NCBI GenBank assembly: GCA_964412845.1
Contig: CAYPQM010000168.1
Span: 1 to 14,227, forward strand
Length of the DNA: 14,227 nt
Source of the DNA: JAWWPY01 sp964412845
GTDB taxonomy: Bacteria; Actinomycetota; Actinomycetes; Streptosporangiales; Streptosporangiaceae
Direction: 5' to 3'
Shown piece after piece: positions 1 to 7,124 of the stretch. The translations under genes were made by a program, and so were the position numbers. Position 1 is the first letter of the stretch, and each line of letters begins with the position of its first letter. The notes beneath the pieces are model-generated. The model was not told where the DNA came from, ran no database searches, and saw nothing but the letters and a program-made list of their open reading frames with translations.

Positions 1-1041
1 GGTTCTCGGGTCGGGATGTGCCGCCACCGTGGAGCCCCGGACGACCAGGCGGCAGGGCACCGTGTGCACGCCGTGCGTCGGCTCGCCGTTGATGGCGGAC
101 AGCAGATGCTCCGCGGCGACCCGGCCGACATCCTCCAGGCACATGTCCACGCTGGTCAGCGGGGGCTCGGCGCCGAGCACCATCGGGTCCCAGTTGTCGA
201 AGCCGATCACGGCGATGTCCTGGGGCATGCGGTATCCCGCCAGGCGCAAGCTGTCGGACACGCCGCGCGCGATCTGGTCGCTGCCGCAGAAGATCGCATC
301 GACGCCACCCGGCGAGCGCATCAGCAGGCTGGCCCCCTGCCGCCCCCAGCGCTCGCTCCACTCGCCGTACAGGACGTCATTGGGCGAGAACTCCGCCCCC
401 GACTCCGTGACGGCGTCGCAGAACCCGCGGGCGCGCTTGCGTGCGGCCAGGAAGCGCTCCGGGCCGGTGATGTGGCCGAACCGGCGCCGGCCGAGCGCGA
501 TCAGGTGCTCCGCGGCGAGGCGGCCGCCGCCCACGTCGTCCGGCAGGATGGCGGGCTCGTCGCTGTCGAGTGACTGGGTCATCGCGTACACCACGGGAAC
601 ACCGGGGTCCATGCCGATGCTCGGCCGCGGCTCGATGCGCCGGCCAGCCACGATGAGCCCGTCTACCCGGCGGCTCACCAGCATCTCCAGGTACTGGCGC
701 TCCCGGTCCGGGTCATCGCGGGTGTCGCACATGAACACCGAGATCTGCCCGGCGCCCAGCGCGTTCTCGGCGCCGAGCATCACCGGAATGCTGAACCGGC
801 CGAAGCTGTCGGTGGTGATCACGCCCACGGTGTAGGTCCGCCCGGCGAGCAGCCCGCGGGCCAGCACGTTGGGCGCGAAGCCCAGTTCGCGGGCGGCCGC
901 GGCGACCCGGTCCCTGGTCTCGGACCGGAGTTTGCCCTGGCCGTTGAGGGCTTTCGAGGCCGTCCCGACCGACACGCCGGCCAGCGCGGCGACATCGCGG
1001 ATGGTCACCCGCCTGATCGGATCAGGTCCCCTGGAAGGCAA
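1..1041 (-). CDS. LacI-family transcriptional repressor, 3' end cut by window edge
   Basis: Reading from the right, the protein opens with a LacI helix-turn-helix (VTIRDVAALAGVSVGTASKA), then the hinge-helix region (FAPNVLARGLLAGRT), then a periplasmic-binding-protein-like effector domain (GVITTDSFGRFSIPVMLGAE, GLIVAGRR, VDAIFCGSDQIARG, IAVIGFDNWD, PLTSVDMCLEDVGRVAAEHL). About 347 residues are present and reach position 1 without a stop (ending HPDPRT), so only a few C-terminal residues are probably missing. I place the start at TTG 1041, which has a GGAG Shine-Dalgarno 7 nt upstream; GTG 1008, giving MTIRDV, is an alternative with a poor ribosome site. It is divergent from the arabinofuranosidase/ABC operon. 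By family precedent it should repress that operon and be released by a sugar derived from its substrate. The inducer is inferred, not seen. Confidence 0.93.
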   Translation of the reverse strand, partial: MPSRGPDPIRRVTIRDVAALAGVSVGTASKALNGQGKLRSETRDRVAAAARELGFAPNVLARGLLAGRTYTVGVITTDSFGRFSIPVMLGAENALGAGQISVFMCDTRDDPDRERQYLEMLVSRRVDGLIVAGRRIEPRPSIGMDPGVPVVYAMTQSLDSDEPAILPDDVGGGRLAAEHLIALGRRRFGHITGPERFLAARKRARGFCDAVTESGAEFSPNDVLYGEWSERWGRQGASLLMRSPGGVDAIFCGSDQIARGVSDSLRLAGYRMPQDIAVIGFDNWDPMVLGAEPPLTSVDMCLEDVGRVAAEHLLSAINGEPTHGVHTVPCRLVVRGSTVAAHPDPRT

Positions 1042-1109
1042 AGGGTTGCTCCATCATTTCTTGCGGCCCCGTGGCCGGAAATCTGTAATCAAAACGCGAC
1101 TATACAGGC

Positions 1110-1138
1110 TTGACGCTCTTCACCACGAGCCCTATTTT
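1110..1138 (+). promoter_or_regulatory. Predicted sigma-70-type promoter of the sugar operon
   Basis: TTGACG (1110-1115) and TATTTT (1133-1138) are separated by exactly 17 bp, a good housekeeping-type match in an AT-richer pocket. The predicted transcription start is near 1145, giving a leader of about 85 nt before the GTG at 1230. On the opposite strand TATAGT (1104-1099) could be the -10 of the divergent lacI gene, but its -35 is weak. Prediction from sequence only. Confidence 0.55.
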
Positions 1139-1143
1139 GCTAG

Positions 1144-1157
1144 GGAAAACCGTTTCC
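1144..1157. promoter_or_regulatory. Candidate LacI-family operator (GGAAA-N4-TTTCC)
   Basis: The sequence GGAAAACCGTTTCC has perfect 5-bp arms (GGAAA/TTTCC) around a 4-bp centre. It lies at the predicted transcription start of the sugar operon and between it and the divergent LacI gene, where a bound repressor would block initiation. LacI-family operators are palindromes of this size, often with a CG centre; here the centre is imperfect, so the assignment to the adjacent repressor is an inference. Confidence 0.45.
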
Positions 1158-1229
1158 TCAGGTCCAAACCACCCATCGCAGCCACGAGCCGGCCCGGCCG
1201 GATCGCCATCGGAAGGCGGAGCAGCCCAG

Positions 1230-3179
1230 GTGACCACGGTCCATGAAGGTCGAACCGCCCTCGGGCCGGTGCATCCCACCGCGGCCGCGGCGGTGGCGCA
1301 CCGGCCCCTCGACGCCGGCCGCGTCAGCTTGACCGGCGGGTTGCTGCGCAGCTGGCAGCAGCGCAATCTCGTGGTGAGCCTGCCGCTGGCGCTGCGCCAG
1401 CTGGAGACTGCGGGCAACCTGGCCAATCTGCGCCTCGCGATCAGCGGTGCCACAGAGGGCTACCAGGGTCCGCAGTTCATGGATTCTGACCTGTACAAGA
1501 CCCTGGAGGCGATCGGCTGGGAGCTGGCCCGCGCCACCAGCCCGAGTCTTACCGGGTTCCTCGCCGAGGCGACAGCGCTGCTGGAGAAGGCGCAGCAGCC
1601 CGACGGGTACCTGAACTCCTACGTGCAGGTCACCGGGGAGCCGCGGTACGGGAGGCTGGCCTCCAGCCATGAGCTGTACTGCGCCGGCCACCTCATCCAG
1701 GCCGCGGTGGCCTGCCACCGGGGCTCGGCCGAGGTCGGCCTGCTCGGCGTGGCCCGGCGGTTCGCTGACCATCTGGTCGAGACGTTCCTCGGGACGCACA
1801 GCGGTCTGGACGGCCACCCCATCGTCGAGACCGCACTGGTGGAGCTGTACCGGGAGACCGGGCATGCGCCGTACCTCCGGCTGGCCAGCCAGTTCATCGA
1901 GCAGCGCGGCCGCGGACTGATCGGCGATTCCGGGTTCGGGAGCCGGTACCTGCAGGACCATCTGCCGGTCCGCGAGTCGGTCACTGAAGAGGGCCACGTG
2001 GTGCGGGCCCTTTACCTGGAGGCCGGGATCGCCGACGTCGCGGCCGAGACCGGCGACGCGGCGCTGCTGGCTGCCTCGGTGGCCCGGTGGGCCGACATGG
2101 TCGCGGCCAAGACCTACCTGACCGGGGGCAACGGGTCGCGCCATTCCGGGGAGAGCTTCGGGGACCGCTACGAGCTGCCGCCGGATCGGGCCTATAACGA
2201 GACCTGCGCGGCCATCGCCAGCTTCCAGTGGAGCTGGCGGCTGCTGCTGGCGACCGGCGAGAGCAAGTACGCCGATCATATGGAGCGGGTGCTCTACAAC
2301 ACGTTCGCGGCCGCGACGTCCACGGACGGGCAGCGGTTCTTCTATGTCAACCCGCTGCAACGCCGGGCGGACCACTACGAGGAGGACGACCCCGGGCGCC
2401 GCCGCGAGTGGTTTTCCTGCGCCTGCTGCCCGCCCAACATCATGCGCACCGTCGCGTCGCTCGGGCACTACGTCGCGACGGTGGCCGGCGACGTGCTGCA
2501 CCTGCACCAGTTCCCGGCGGCGACGATCGCCGCCCCGCTGGGCAACGGCATCCTCGAAGTGGAGGTGGAAAGCGACTACCCCTGGTCGGGTGCTGTCACC
2601 ATGCATGTGCGGAGGGCCCCGGCCGCCAGCTGCGGGCTGGCGATCCGCATTCCCGGCTGGAGCACAGACGCCCGGCTCCGCCTCAACGGCCGAGCGGTCT
2701 TTCCCGATCCCGCCGACCACGGCTACCTGGTCCTGCGCCGGTGCTGGCAGCCAGGTGACGTTCTGGCCTGCGAACTGGATGTCAGGCCACGACTGACCTA
2801 CCCCGCCCGGCGCATCGACGCCGCGCGCGGGACGGTCGCCATCGAGCGAGGCCCCCTCGTGTACTGCTTCGAGCAGGCCGACCAGCCCGGCGGGCGCAGT
2901 ATCGAGGACCTCGCCATCGTTACCGGTGCCCTGCTCGAACGCGAGGACACGGTGCCCGGCATCGGGCCCACGGTCTTCATCGAGGTCAGTGCCGTTGCGC
3001 TGCCGCCCGTGCCGTCCGACGGGCTTCCCTATACCCCGCTACCGGGCACCGGCATACCTGACGACGGCACGACAGCTGATCACCTGACCGCGACCGCGGT
3101 CCCCTATCTGCAATGGGATAACCGCGACGGGCGGGCCATGCGGGTCTGGATGCAGGACTCCTCAATCCGGAGGTATTGA
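1230..3179 (+). CDS. GH127-type beta-L-arabinofuranosidase (DUF1680 family), cytoplasmic
   Basis: A protein of 649 aa, matching the length of the Glyco_hydro_127 family. Family landmarks include PDGYLNSY (124-131), SSHELYCAGH (145-154), SGESFGDRYELP (306-317), YNETCAA (322-328) and FSCACCPPN (396-403). In Bifidobacterium HypBA1 the zinc ligands are Glu338, Cys340, Cys417 and Cys418, with Cys417 the proposed nucleophile and Glu322 the proposed acid/base. The corresponding residues here are E324, C326, C399, C400 and E308, with matching spacing, so the active site looks intact. There is no signal peptide, so it should act on imported oligosaccharides. The start is GTG 1230, with GGAG at 1218-1221; reading further upstream would run through the promoter. 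It ends one base before the binding-protein gene. The exact linkage hydrolysed is unknown: beta-1,2-L-arabinofuranobiose is the best-known substrate, and the related GH146 and other DUF1680 enzymes are alternatives. Confidence 0.9.
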   Translation: MTTVHEGRTALGPVHPTAAAAVAHRPLDAGRVSLTGGLLRSWQQRNLVVSLPLALRQLETAGNLANLRLAISGATEGYQGPQFMDSDLYKTLEAIGWELARATSPSLTGFLAEATALLEKAQQPDGYLNSYVQVTGEPRYGRLASSHELYCAGHLIQAAVACHRGSAEVGLLGVARRFADHLVETFLGTHSGLDGHPIVETALVELYRETGHAPYLRLASQFIEQRGRGLIGDSGFGSRYLQDHLPVRESVTEEGHVVRALYLEAGIADVAAETGDAALLAASVARWADMVAAKTYLTGGNGSRHSGESFGDRYELPPDRAYNETCAAIASFQWSWRLLLATGESKYADHMERVLYNTFAAATSTDGQRFFYVNPLQRRADHYEEDDPGRRREWFSCACCPPNIMRTVASLGHYVATVAGDVLHLHQFPAATIAAPLGNGILEVEVESDYPWSGAVTMHVRRAPAASCGLAIRIPGWSTDARLRLNGRAVFPDPADHGYLVLRRCWQPGDVLACELDVRPRLTYPARRIDAARGTVAIERGPLVYCFEQADQPGGRSIEDLAIVTGALLEREDTVPGIGPTVFIEVSAVALPPVPSDGLPYTPLPGTGIPDDGTTADHLTATAVPYLQWDNRDGRAMRVWMQDSSIRRY

Positions 3180-3180
3180 T

Positions 3181-4503
3181 ATGCAATGGCGCACTAGACG
3201 AACGAAGGTCCTGGCTTCCCTGGTGGTGGGGTCCCTGGCGGTGCTGTCCGCGGCGTGCGGCGGCTCGTCCGGATCCCCGGCCAGCTCATCGAAGAATTTT
3301 GGTGTCGGCGCCACTGGCACGGTGCATTTCTGGGCCCGCCAGGCGACCGATGGCCCGGCGAAGGCCCTGGTCGCGGCGTTTAACGCGTCGCACAAGAACC
3401 TGAAAGTAGTGCTGCACCTGACGCCGCCCAACGACGACACGAGCCAGCTCGCGACCGCGATCCGGGCCGGCTCAGTGCCCGACGTGGTCGGCTTGAATGA
3501 CATTGACGTGCCCGCCTTCGCCCGCGAGAACGCGCTGATGGACATCACCAAGTACGTCAACGCGCTGCCGTACAAGAGCTCGCTCAGCCCGGGCCACCTG
3601 CAGCTCGCCACGAACAACGGCAAGTATTACGGGGTGCCCTACCTGGCCGACCTGTCTGTGCTCTGGTACAACAAGACTCTGTTCAAGAAGGCCGGGCTCA
3701 ACCCGGACGTCGCGCCGAGTTCCTACGCCGAGATCGTGACGGACGCCGAGAAGATCAACGCGCTCGGCCACGGCATCTCGGGCTTCTCGTTCGCGGGTAA
3801 CTGCCAGGGCTGCCTGGGCTTCACCATGCTGCCCTCGCTGTGGGCGGCCGGCCAGCACCTCATTACCGGGCCGCTCGGCTCGCAGAAGGCCAATGTGGCC
3901 AGTAATGCGCCGCTCAAGACGATGCTGGCGGCCTACCGGACGATCTGGGCCAACCACCTCGCTCCCCCGGCCGACCAGACACAGAACGGCCTGACCTGGG
4001 GCAAGGACTTCGAGGCCGGCAAGGTGGGCATCCTGCCCGGTGACTACGGTTTCGCCGCCGCGTTCACGACCCCGGCGCAGCGCGCGGAGTTCGCTGACGC
4101 GCCGCTGCCCGCCGTCAACGGCGGCGGCTTCAGCACCTTCGACGGTGGCGACGACTTCGTGATCCCGGCTAGCGCGGCTAACGCGTCCGGCGCGTGGGAG
4201 TTCATCCAGTGGGCACTTGAGCCGCACCAGCAGGCCAATTACCCCTCGGAAGGCATGACGCCAATCCGCTCCGACGTGCTGACGCCGTCCTTCGCGGCCA
4301 CCAACCCCTACGACGCGGTGGCGCTGAAGGCGCTGGCCAAGGGGTCCGTCGAGTACACGCTGGCTTACGATGCGGTCTTCAACGAGCCAGGATCGCCATG
4401 GTTCAAGATGTTCGAGGAGGCGGTCTACAGCGGCAACGTGAATGCCGGGATCCAGCAAGGGCAGACCGGTGTCCAGAGCACGCTGGACACCGTGAAGGGT
4501 TGA
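3181..4503 (+). CDS. Carbohydrate ABC transporter substrate-binding lipoprotein
   Basis: A 440-aa family-1 extracellular solute-binding protein. The N-terminus has a basic stretch (RTRR), a hydrophobic core and the lipobox-like LSAAC with Cys26 as the probable lipidated residue, followed by a Gly/Ser linker; Ser at position -3 of the lipobox is slightly atypical. Family features include TVHFWARQ (47-54), SVPDVVGLNDIDVPAFA (98-114), GKYYGVPYLADLSVLWYNK (147-165) and a FAGNCQGCLGF segment with Cys208 and Cys211, which could form a disulphide outside the cell. The ATG follows the previous stop by one base and has GGAGG at 3169-3173, so translation is probably coupled to the hydrolase. It should deliver an oligosaccharide, probably arabinose-containing from context, to the permeases downstream. 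Binding specificity cannot be read from sequence. Confidence 0.93.
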   Translation: MQWRTRRTKVLASLVVGSLAVLSAACGGSSGSPASSSKNFGVGATGTVHFWARQATDGPAKALVAAFNASHKNLKVVLHLTPPNDDTSQLATAIRAGSVPDVVGLNDIDVPAFARENALMDITKYVNALPYKSSLSPGHLQLATNNGKYYGVPYLADLSVLWYNKTLFKKAGLNPDVAPSSYAEIVTDAEKINALGHGISGFSFAGNCQGCLGFTMLPSLWAAGQHLITGPLGSQKANVASNAPLKTMLAAYRTIWANHLAPPADQTQNGLTWGKDFEAGKVGILPGDYGFAAAFTTPAQRAEFADAPLPAVNGGGFSTFDGGDDFVIPASAANASGAWEFIQWALEPHQQANYPSEGMTPIRSDVLTPSFAATNPYDAVALKALAKGSVEYTLAYDAVFNEPGSPWFKMFEEAVYSGNVNAGIQQGQTGVQSTLDTVKG

Positions 4504-4507
4504 TGGG

Positions 4508-5443
4508 TTGACCACGAAGACAGTCGGCGCGCCGCCGGCGGAGCCTGCGCTCCGCCGGCGGCGGCCTGCCGCCGAGGCCCGCCGCACGACCCGGACGGGC
4601 CTCATCCTCGTCTCGCCAGCGCTGCTCTTCGTCGGGGTCTTCGCCCTGTTCCCGCTGGGGTTCGGGGTGTACATCTCGCTCACCGACTGGCCGCTGATCG
4701 GGCCGTATCACTTCATCGGCCTGGGGAACTACCAGGCCCTGCTGCACAGCTCGGTGTTCCTCCAGTCGATCGTGTTCACCTTGAAGTACACCGCGATCGT
4801 CACCATCCCGATCTTCGTCGTCGGCTACGCCCTGGCCGTCTTCGTCCGGTCCAACCGGCCCGGGTCGACGGTGTTCCGGACAATGATCTTCCTGCCGTAC
4901 ATCGTCGGGCTGGTGGCCGAGAGCTATATGGCGGTCGTCGAACTGCAGCCAAGTTCGGGGACGTCGAACTTCGTGCTCGCCAAGCTCGGCATCGTGAGCA
5001 ACACGACCGCGTGGACGGTGCACACCGGCCTGGCCCTCACCGCCATCTCCATCCTGGTCATCTGGTTCGCCTCGGGCCTGACCATGATGCTGCTGATGGC
5101 CGGGATGCAGGGCATCCCGCAGGAGATCTACGAGTCGGCCCGGGTGGACGGCGCCTCCTGGTGGAGCGCCGAGTGGCGGCTGACGCTGCCCCTGCTGCGC
5201 AAGTCGATCGCGCTGAGCCTGATCATCTCGGTGGTCGGCTCGTTCCTGGCCTTCAACCAGTTCTACATCATCACTGACGGCGGCCCCGGCACGAGCACGG
5301 TGCCCGTCGTGATGTCGATCTTCCAGACCGCTTTCGCCCAGATGGACGTCGGCCTGGCCAGCGCGATGTCGGTGGTTCTGGTCATCGTGGTCGGGCTCAT
5401 CACCTTCGTCCAATTCCACTTTCTCCAGGGGGACGAGGCCTGA
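4508..5443 (+). CDS. Sugar ABC transporter permease, MalF/UgpA type
   Basis: A 311-aa inner-membrane protein with about six hydrophobic spans, the first at about residues 31-57 after a basic cytoplasmic N-terminus (LRRRRP). The binding-protein-dependent transport (EAA) loop is EIYESARVDGASWWSAEWRL followed by TLPLL (206-230), the contact site for the ATPase. The start is TTG 4508, with AAGGG at 4495-4499 eight bases upstream; the ATG at 4503 opens another frame that stops at once. It lies 4 bp after the binding-protein stop, and its stop overlaps the next ATG by one base (TGATG), so the genes are coupled. A strong hairpin is embedded in codons 8-19. It forms a heterodimer with the following permease; the ATPase is absent from the window. 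Confidence 0.93.
   Translation: MTTKTVGAPPAEPALRRRRPAAEARRTTRTGLILVSPALLFVGVFALFPLGFGVYISLTDWPLIGPYHFIGLGNYQALLHSSVFLQSIVFTLKYTAIVTIPIFVVGYALAVFVRSNRPGSTVFRTMIFLPYIVGLVAESYMAVVELQPSSGTSNFVLAKLGIVSNTTAWTVHTGLALTAISILVIWFASGLTMMLLMAGMQGIPQEIYESARVDGASWWSAEWRLTLPLLRKSIALSLIISVVGSFLAFNQFYIITDGGPGTSTVPVVMSIFQTAFAQMDVGLASAMSVVLVIVVGLITFVQFHFLQGDEA
4530..4563 (+). repeat. 15-bp perfect inverted repeat (hairpin) at the start of the MalF-type gene
   Basis: Positions 4530-4544 pair perfectly with 4549-4563 around a CTGC tetraloop; all pairs but one are G:C. It begins 22 nt inside the permease gene and 27 nt after the binding-protein stop. There is no U tract, so it is not a standard terminator. In mal-type operons, stem-loops between the binding-protein and permease genes stabilise the upstream mRNA and reduce downstream expression; that role here is inferred. 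Confidence 0.6.
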
Positions 5444-6384
5444 TGGCAACNNNNNNNNNNNNNNNNNNNNNNNNNNNNNNNNNNNNNNNNNNNNNNNNNN
5501 NNNNNNNNNNNNNNNNNNNNNNNNNNNNNNNNNNNNNNNNNNNNNNNNNNCACGGGCGCGGCGGGCTGCCCTGGTACATCGCCGGCGGGGTGGCGATCAG
5601 CGCCGTGTTCGTCGTTCCGCTGCTGTGGGAGGTCTTCCGGTCTCTCCAGCCCGCGTCGGCGGTCAGCCAGCCCCCGTCGGCGCGGACCTTCGGGCACCTC
5701 ACGCTCGGCAACTACCAGTCCCTGCTGTCCGGCCAGGACGACATCATCCGCAATGTCACCAACAGCCTGATCGTCGCGGTACTGGCGGCGGTGCTGACCG
5801 CCCTGGTCGCGCTGCTGGCCGGCTATGGCTTCGCGCTTTTCCGGTTCCGTGGCTCGGGGCTGGCCTTCGGCCTCGTCCTGCTCGCCTTCATGATCCCGTT
5901 CCAGGCGGTGCTGACTCCGCTGTTCCTGGAGATGCATTTCTTCCACCTGCTCAACAGCCTGCTTGGGCTGGCGCTGTTCTACACCACGTTCAACCTCCCC
6001 GTGGGGGTGTACGTGATGCGCAACAGCTTCCTCCAGGTGCCCAGGGAACTGGTCGACGCGGCCCGGGTCGATGGCGCGTCGGTGATCACCACGCTGGTGT
6101 CCGTGTTCCGGCCGCTCGTCATGCCGGGCATCGCCACCACGGCCCTGTTCGCGTTCCTGTTTTCCTGGACAGAATTCCTCGGCGCGCTGAGTTTCCTGAC
6201 CAACGACAGCCTCTTCACCCTGCCGGTCGCCTTGAGCAATGTCGAGACCGGGACGTACGGCGCGGTCAACTATGGGCTGCTGCTGGCGGGCGCGATCATC
6301 GCGATGGTCCCGTGCGTCGTGGTCTACGTCGCGCTGCAGCGCTTCTACGTGCGCGGCCTGGTCTCCGGGGCGCTGAAGGGCTGA
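5443..6384 (+). CDS. Sugar ABC transporter permease, MalG/UgpE type, N-terminus interrupted by assembly gap
   Basis: After the start ATGGCA and a run of N, the readable part resumes at HGRGGLPWYIAGGVAISAVF, the first membrane span. It continues with NVTNSLIVAVLAAVLTALVA, the FALFRFRG linker, a PVGVYVMRNSF segment and the EAA loop ELVDAARVDGAS (about 6046-6081). It ends FYVRGLVSGALKG, typical of MalG-type permeases. Length counted across the gap is 313 aa, slightly more than usual, but the gap length is probably a placeholder. Only the short basic cytoplasmic N-terminus appears to be lost, so the gene is probably intact in the organism. It overlaps the preceding permease by one base and is the last gene of the operon. 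Confidence 0.9.
   Translation: MAXXXXXXXXXXXXXXXXXXXXXXXXXXXXXXXXXXHGRGGLPWYIAGGVAISAVFVVPLLWEVFRSLQPASAVSQPPSARTFGHLTLGNYQSLLSGQDDIIRNVTNSLIVAVLAAVLTALVALLAGYGFALFRFRGSGLAFGLVLLAFMIPFQAVLTPLFLEMHFFHLLNSLLGLALFYTTFNLPVGVYVMRNSFLQVPRELVDAARVDGASVITTLVSVFRPLVMPGIATTALFAFLFSWTEFLGALSFLTNDSLFTLPVALSNVETGTYGAVNYGLLLAGAIIAMVPCVVVYVALQRFYVRGLVSGALKG
5451..5550. other. Assembly gap of 100 N
   Basis: Exactly 100 consecutive N, a size conventionally used for gaps of unknown length. It replaces the N-terminal codons of the MalG-type permease. The frame kept across it should not be taken as evidence for its true length. Confidence 0.99.
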
Positions 6385-6402
6385 CCGCGGCGTTGCGGGG
6401 CT

Positions 6403-6432
6403 GGCTGCGGCTGGGACAGGCAGGCCGCGGCC
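6403..6432 (+). terminator. Possible GC-rich terminator hairpin after the sugar operon
   Basis: GGCTGCGGC (6403-6411) pairs with GCCGCGGCC (6424-6432) around a 12-nt loop, a 9-bp stem with one G-U pair on the plus strand. It lies 18 nt after the permease stop and just before the convergent xdhC-like gene. There is no T-run, as is common for actinobacterial terminators, so support is modest. Nothing else is evident in the 61-bp interval. Confidence 0.35.
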
Positions 6433-6445
6433 GGGGACGGGCTGA

Positions 6446-7003
6446 TCAGAACGTGAATCCACCCGGGCGGCCGTTACGGTCGGCGATCAGCCCGGCCAGG
6501 GTCGATATCGCGATCTCGGCGGGGGCCCGGGAGCCGATATTCAGCCCGATCGGCCGGTGTACCCGCGCGATCTCCGCTTCCGGCACGCCGAGTTCGGTGA
6601 GAGCAGGGATGTGCGGCGCCGGGTGCCGGGGGTTGCCCATGATGCCGACCCAGCGGGCCTTGCTCGCCAGCGCATCACGCAGCACGAGGCCAAGCTCGCT
6701 GCGGTGGTGGTCGGTCACCACAAGGTCGGCGGTGTCATCCAGGTACCCATCGGGGCTGCTGGACACGGTGAACCCCCGCCCGCGGGCCGCCTGGGCCCGC
6801 TGCGTGTCCGGTTCGACCAGGATCGGGCGGTAGCCCGCATCCTGCCCGTACCGCAGCAGGTACTCGGCGACCGGCGAGGCGAATACCGCCACGAGAGTGC
6901 GCTGTACATCGGGGGACGGGGCGTGACCGTGCGCGATGTCGTCGGGCGACGGCTGATGGCCATGCGGGACGGCACCGGCCGGGTCAGCGCGGTGATCAGT
7001 CAT
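6446..7003 (-). CDS. XdhC/CoxI-family protein, Rossmann domain only
   Basis: A 185-aa protein. Residues from about 35 onward match the C-terminal XdhC Rossmann domain: TLVAVFASPVAEYLLRYGQD, RPILVEPD, DLVVTDHH, KARWVGIMGNPRH and the signature end RVHRPIGLNIGSRAPAEIAI. Usual XdhC proteins are longer and carry an N-terminal XdhC/CoxI domain. That domain is missing here, and the first 34 residues are instead a His/Pro-rich leader with two copies of an HGH-x-PSPD motif. Family members bind molybdenum cofactor and help mature xanthine dehydrogenase or CO dehydrogenase-like hydroxylases. No such enzyme is in the window, so its partner is unknown. The ATG at 7003 has only a weak ribosome site, and a later start without the His-rich leader is possible. 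Confidence 0.8.
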   Translation of the reverse strand: MTDHRADPAGAVPHGHQPSPDDIAHGHAPSPDVQRTLVAVFASPVAEYLLRYGQDAGYRPILVEPDTQRAQAARGRGFTVSSSPDGYLDDTADLVVTDHHRSELGLVLRDALASKARWVGIMGNPRHPAPHIPALTELGVPEAEIARVHRPIGLNIGSRAPAEIAISTLAGLIADRNGRPGGFTF

Positions 7004-7124
7004 GCCGCGAGCTTGCCACGTCAGGCGGGACTTGGTGAAGTCTAAGTTTTGATGACGAAGGGTAGCCTATAGATGACTATTGGTAACTAAGCTGCGTCGA
7101 GATGGAGGGTGGAGGCCAGCGGCT
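7004..7124. promoter_or_regulatory. Divergent intergenic region with an imperfect dyad
   Basis: This 121-bp region separates the xdhC-like gene from the first kinase and is AT-richer than its surroundings at 7040-7090. It holds the imperfect dyad CCTATAGATGACTATTGG (7066-7083), a TATAGA that could serve as a -10 (7068-7073) without a convincing -35, and GGAGG (7111-7115), which sets the first kinase start. No confident promoter can be assigned. Confidence 0.3.

Noticed and set aside
29..835. Long plus-strand open frame opposite the LacI gene
   Set aside because: It has no recognisable domain and lies antisense to a clear LacI-family protein whose frame runs through the same interval; high GC creates such shadow frames.
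1110..1229. Extension of the GH127 protein to a TTG at 1110
   Set aside because: The extra 40 residues look non-conserved, the TTG is part of the predicted -35 box, and GTG 1230 has a well-placed GGAG.
1158..2720. 520-codon minus-strand open frame opposite GH127
   Set aside because: Composition is typical of an antisense GC-rich shadow (Arg/Gly/Val/Gln-rich, no domain), while the plus strand encodes a well-conserved enzyme.
4403..5449. Minus-strand open frames opposite the permeases and binding protein
   Set aside because: They are rich in Asp, His, Arg and Gln with no fold signature; the plus strand has transport motifs and coupled starts.
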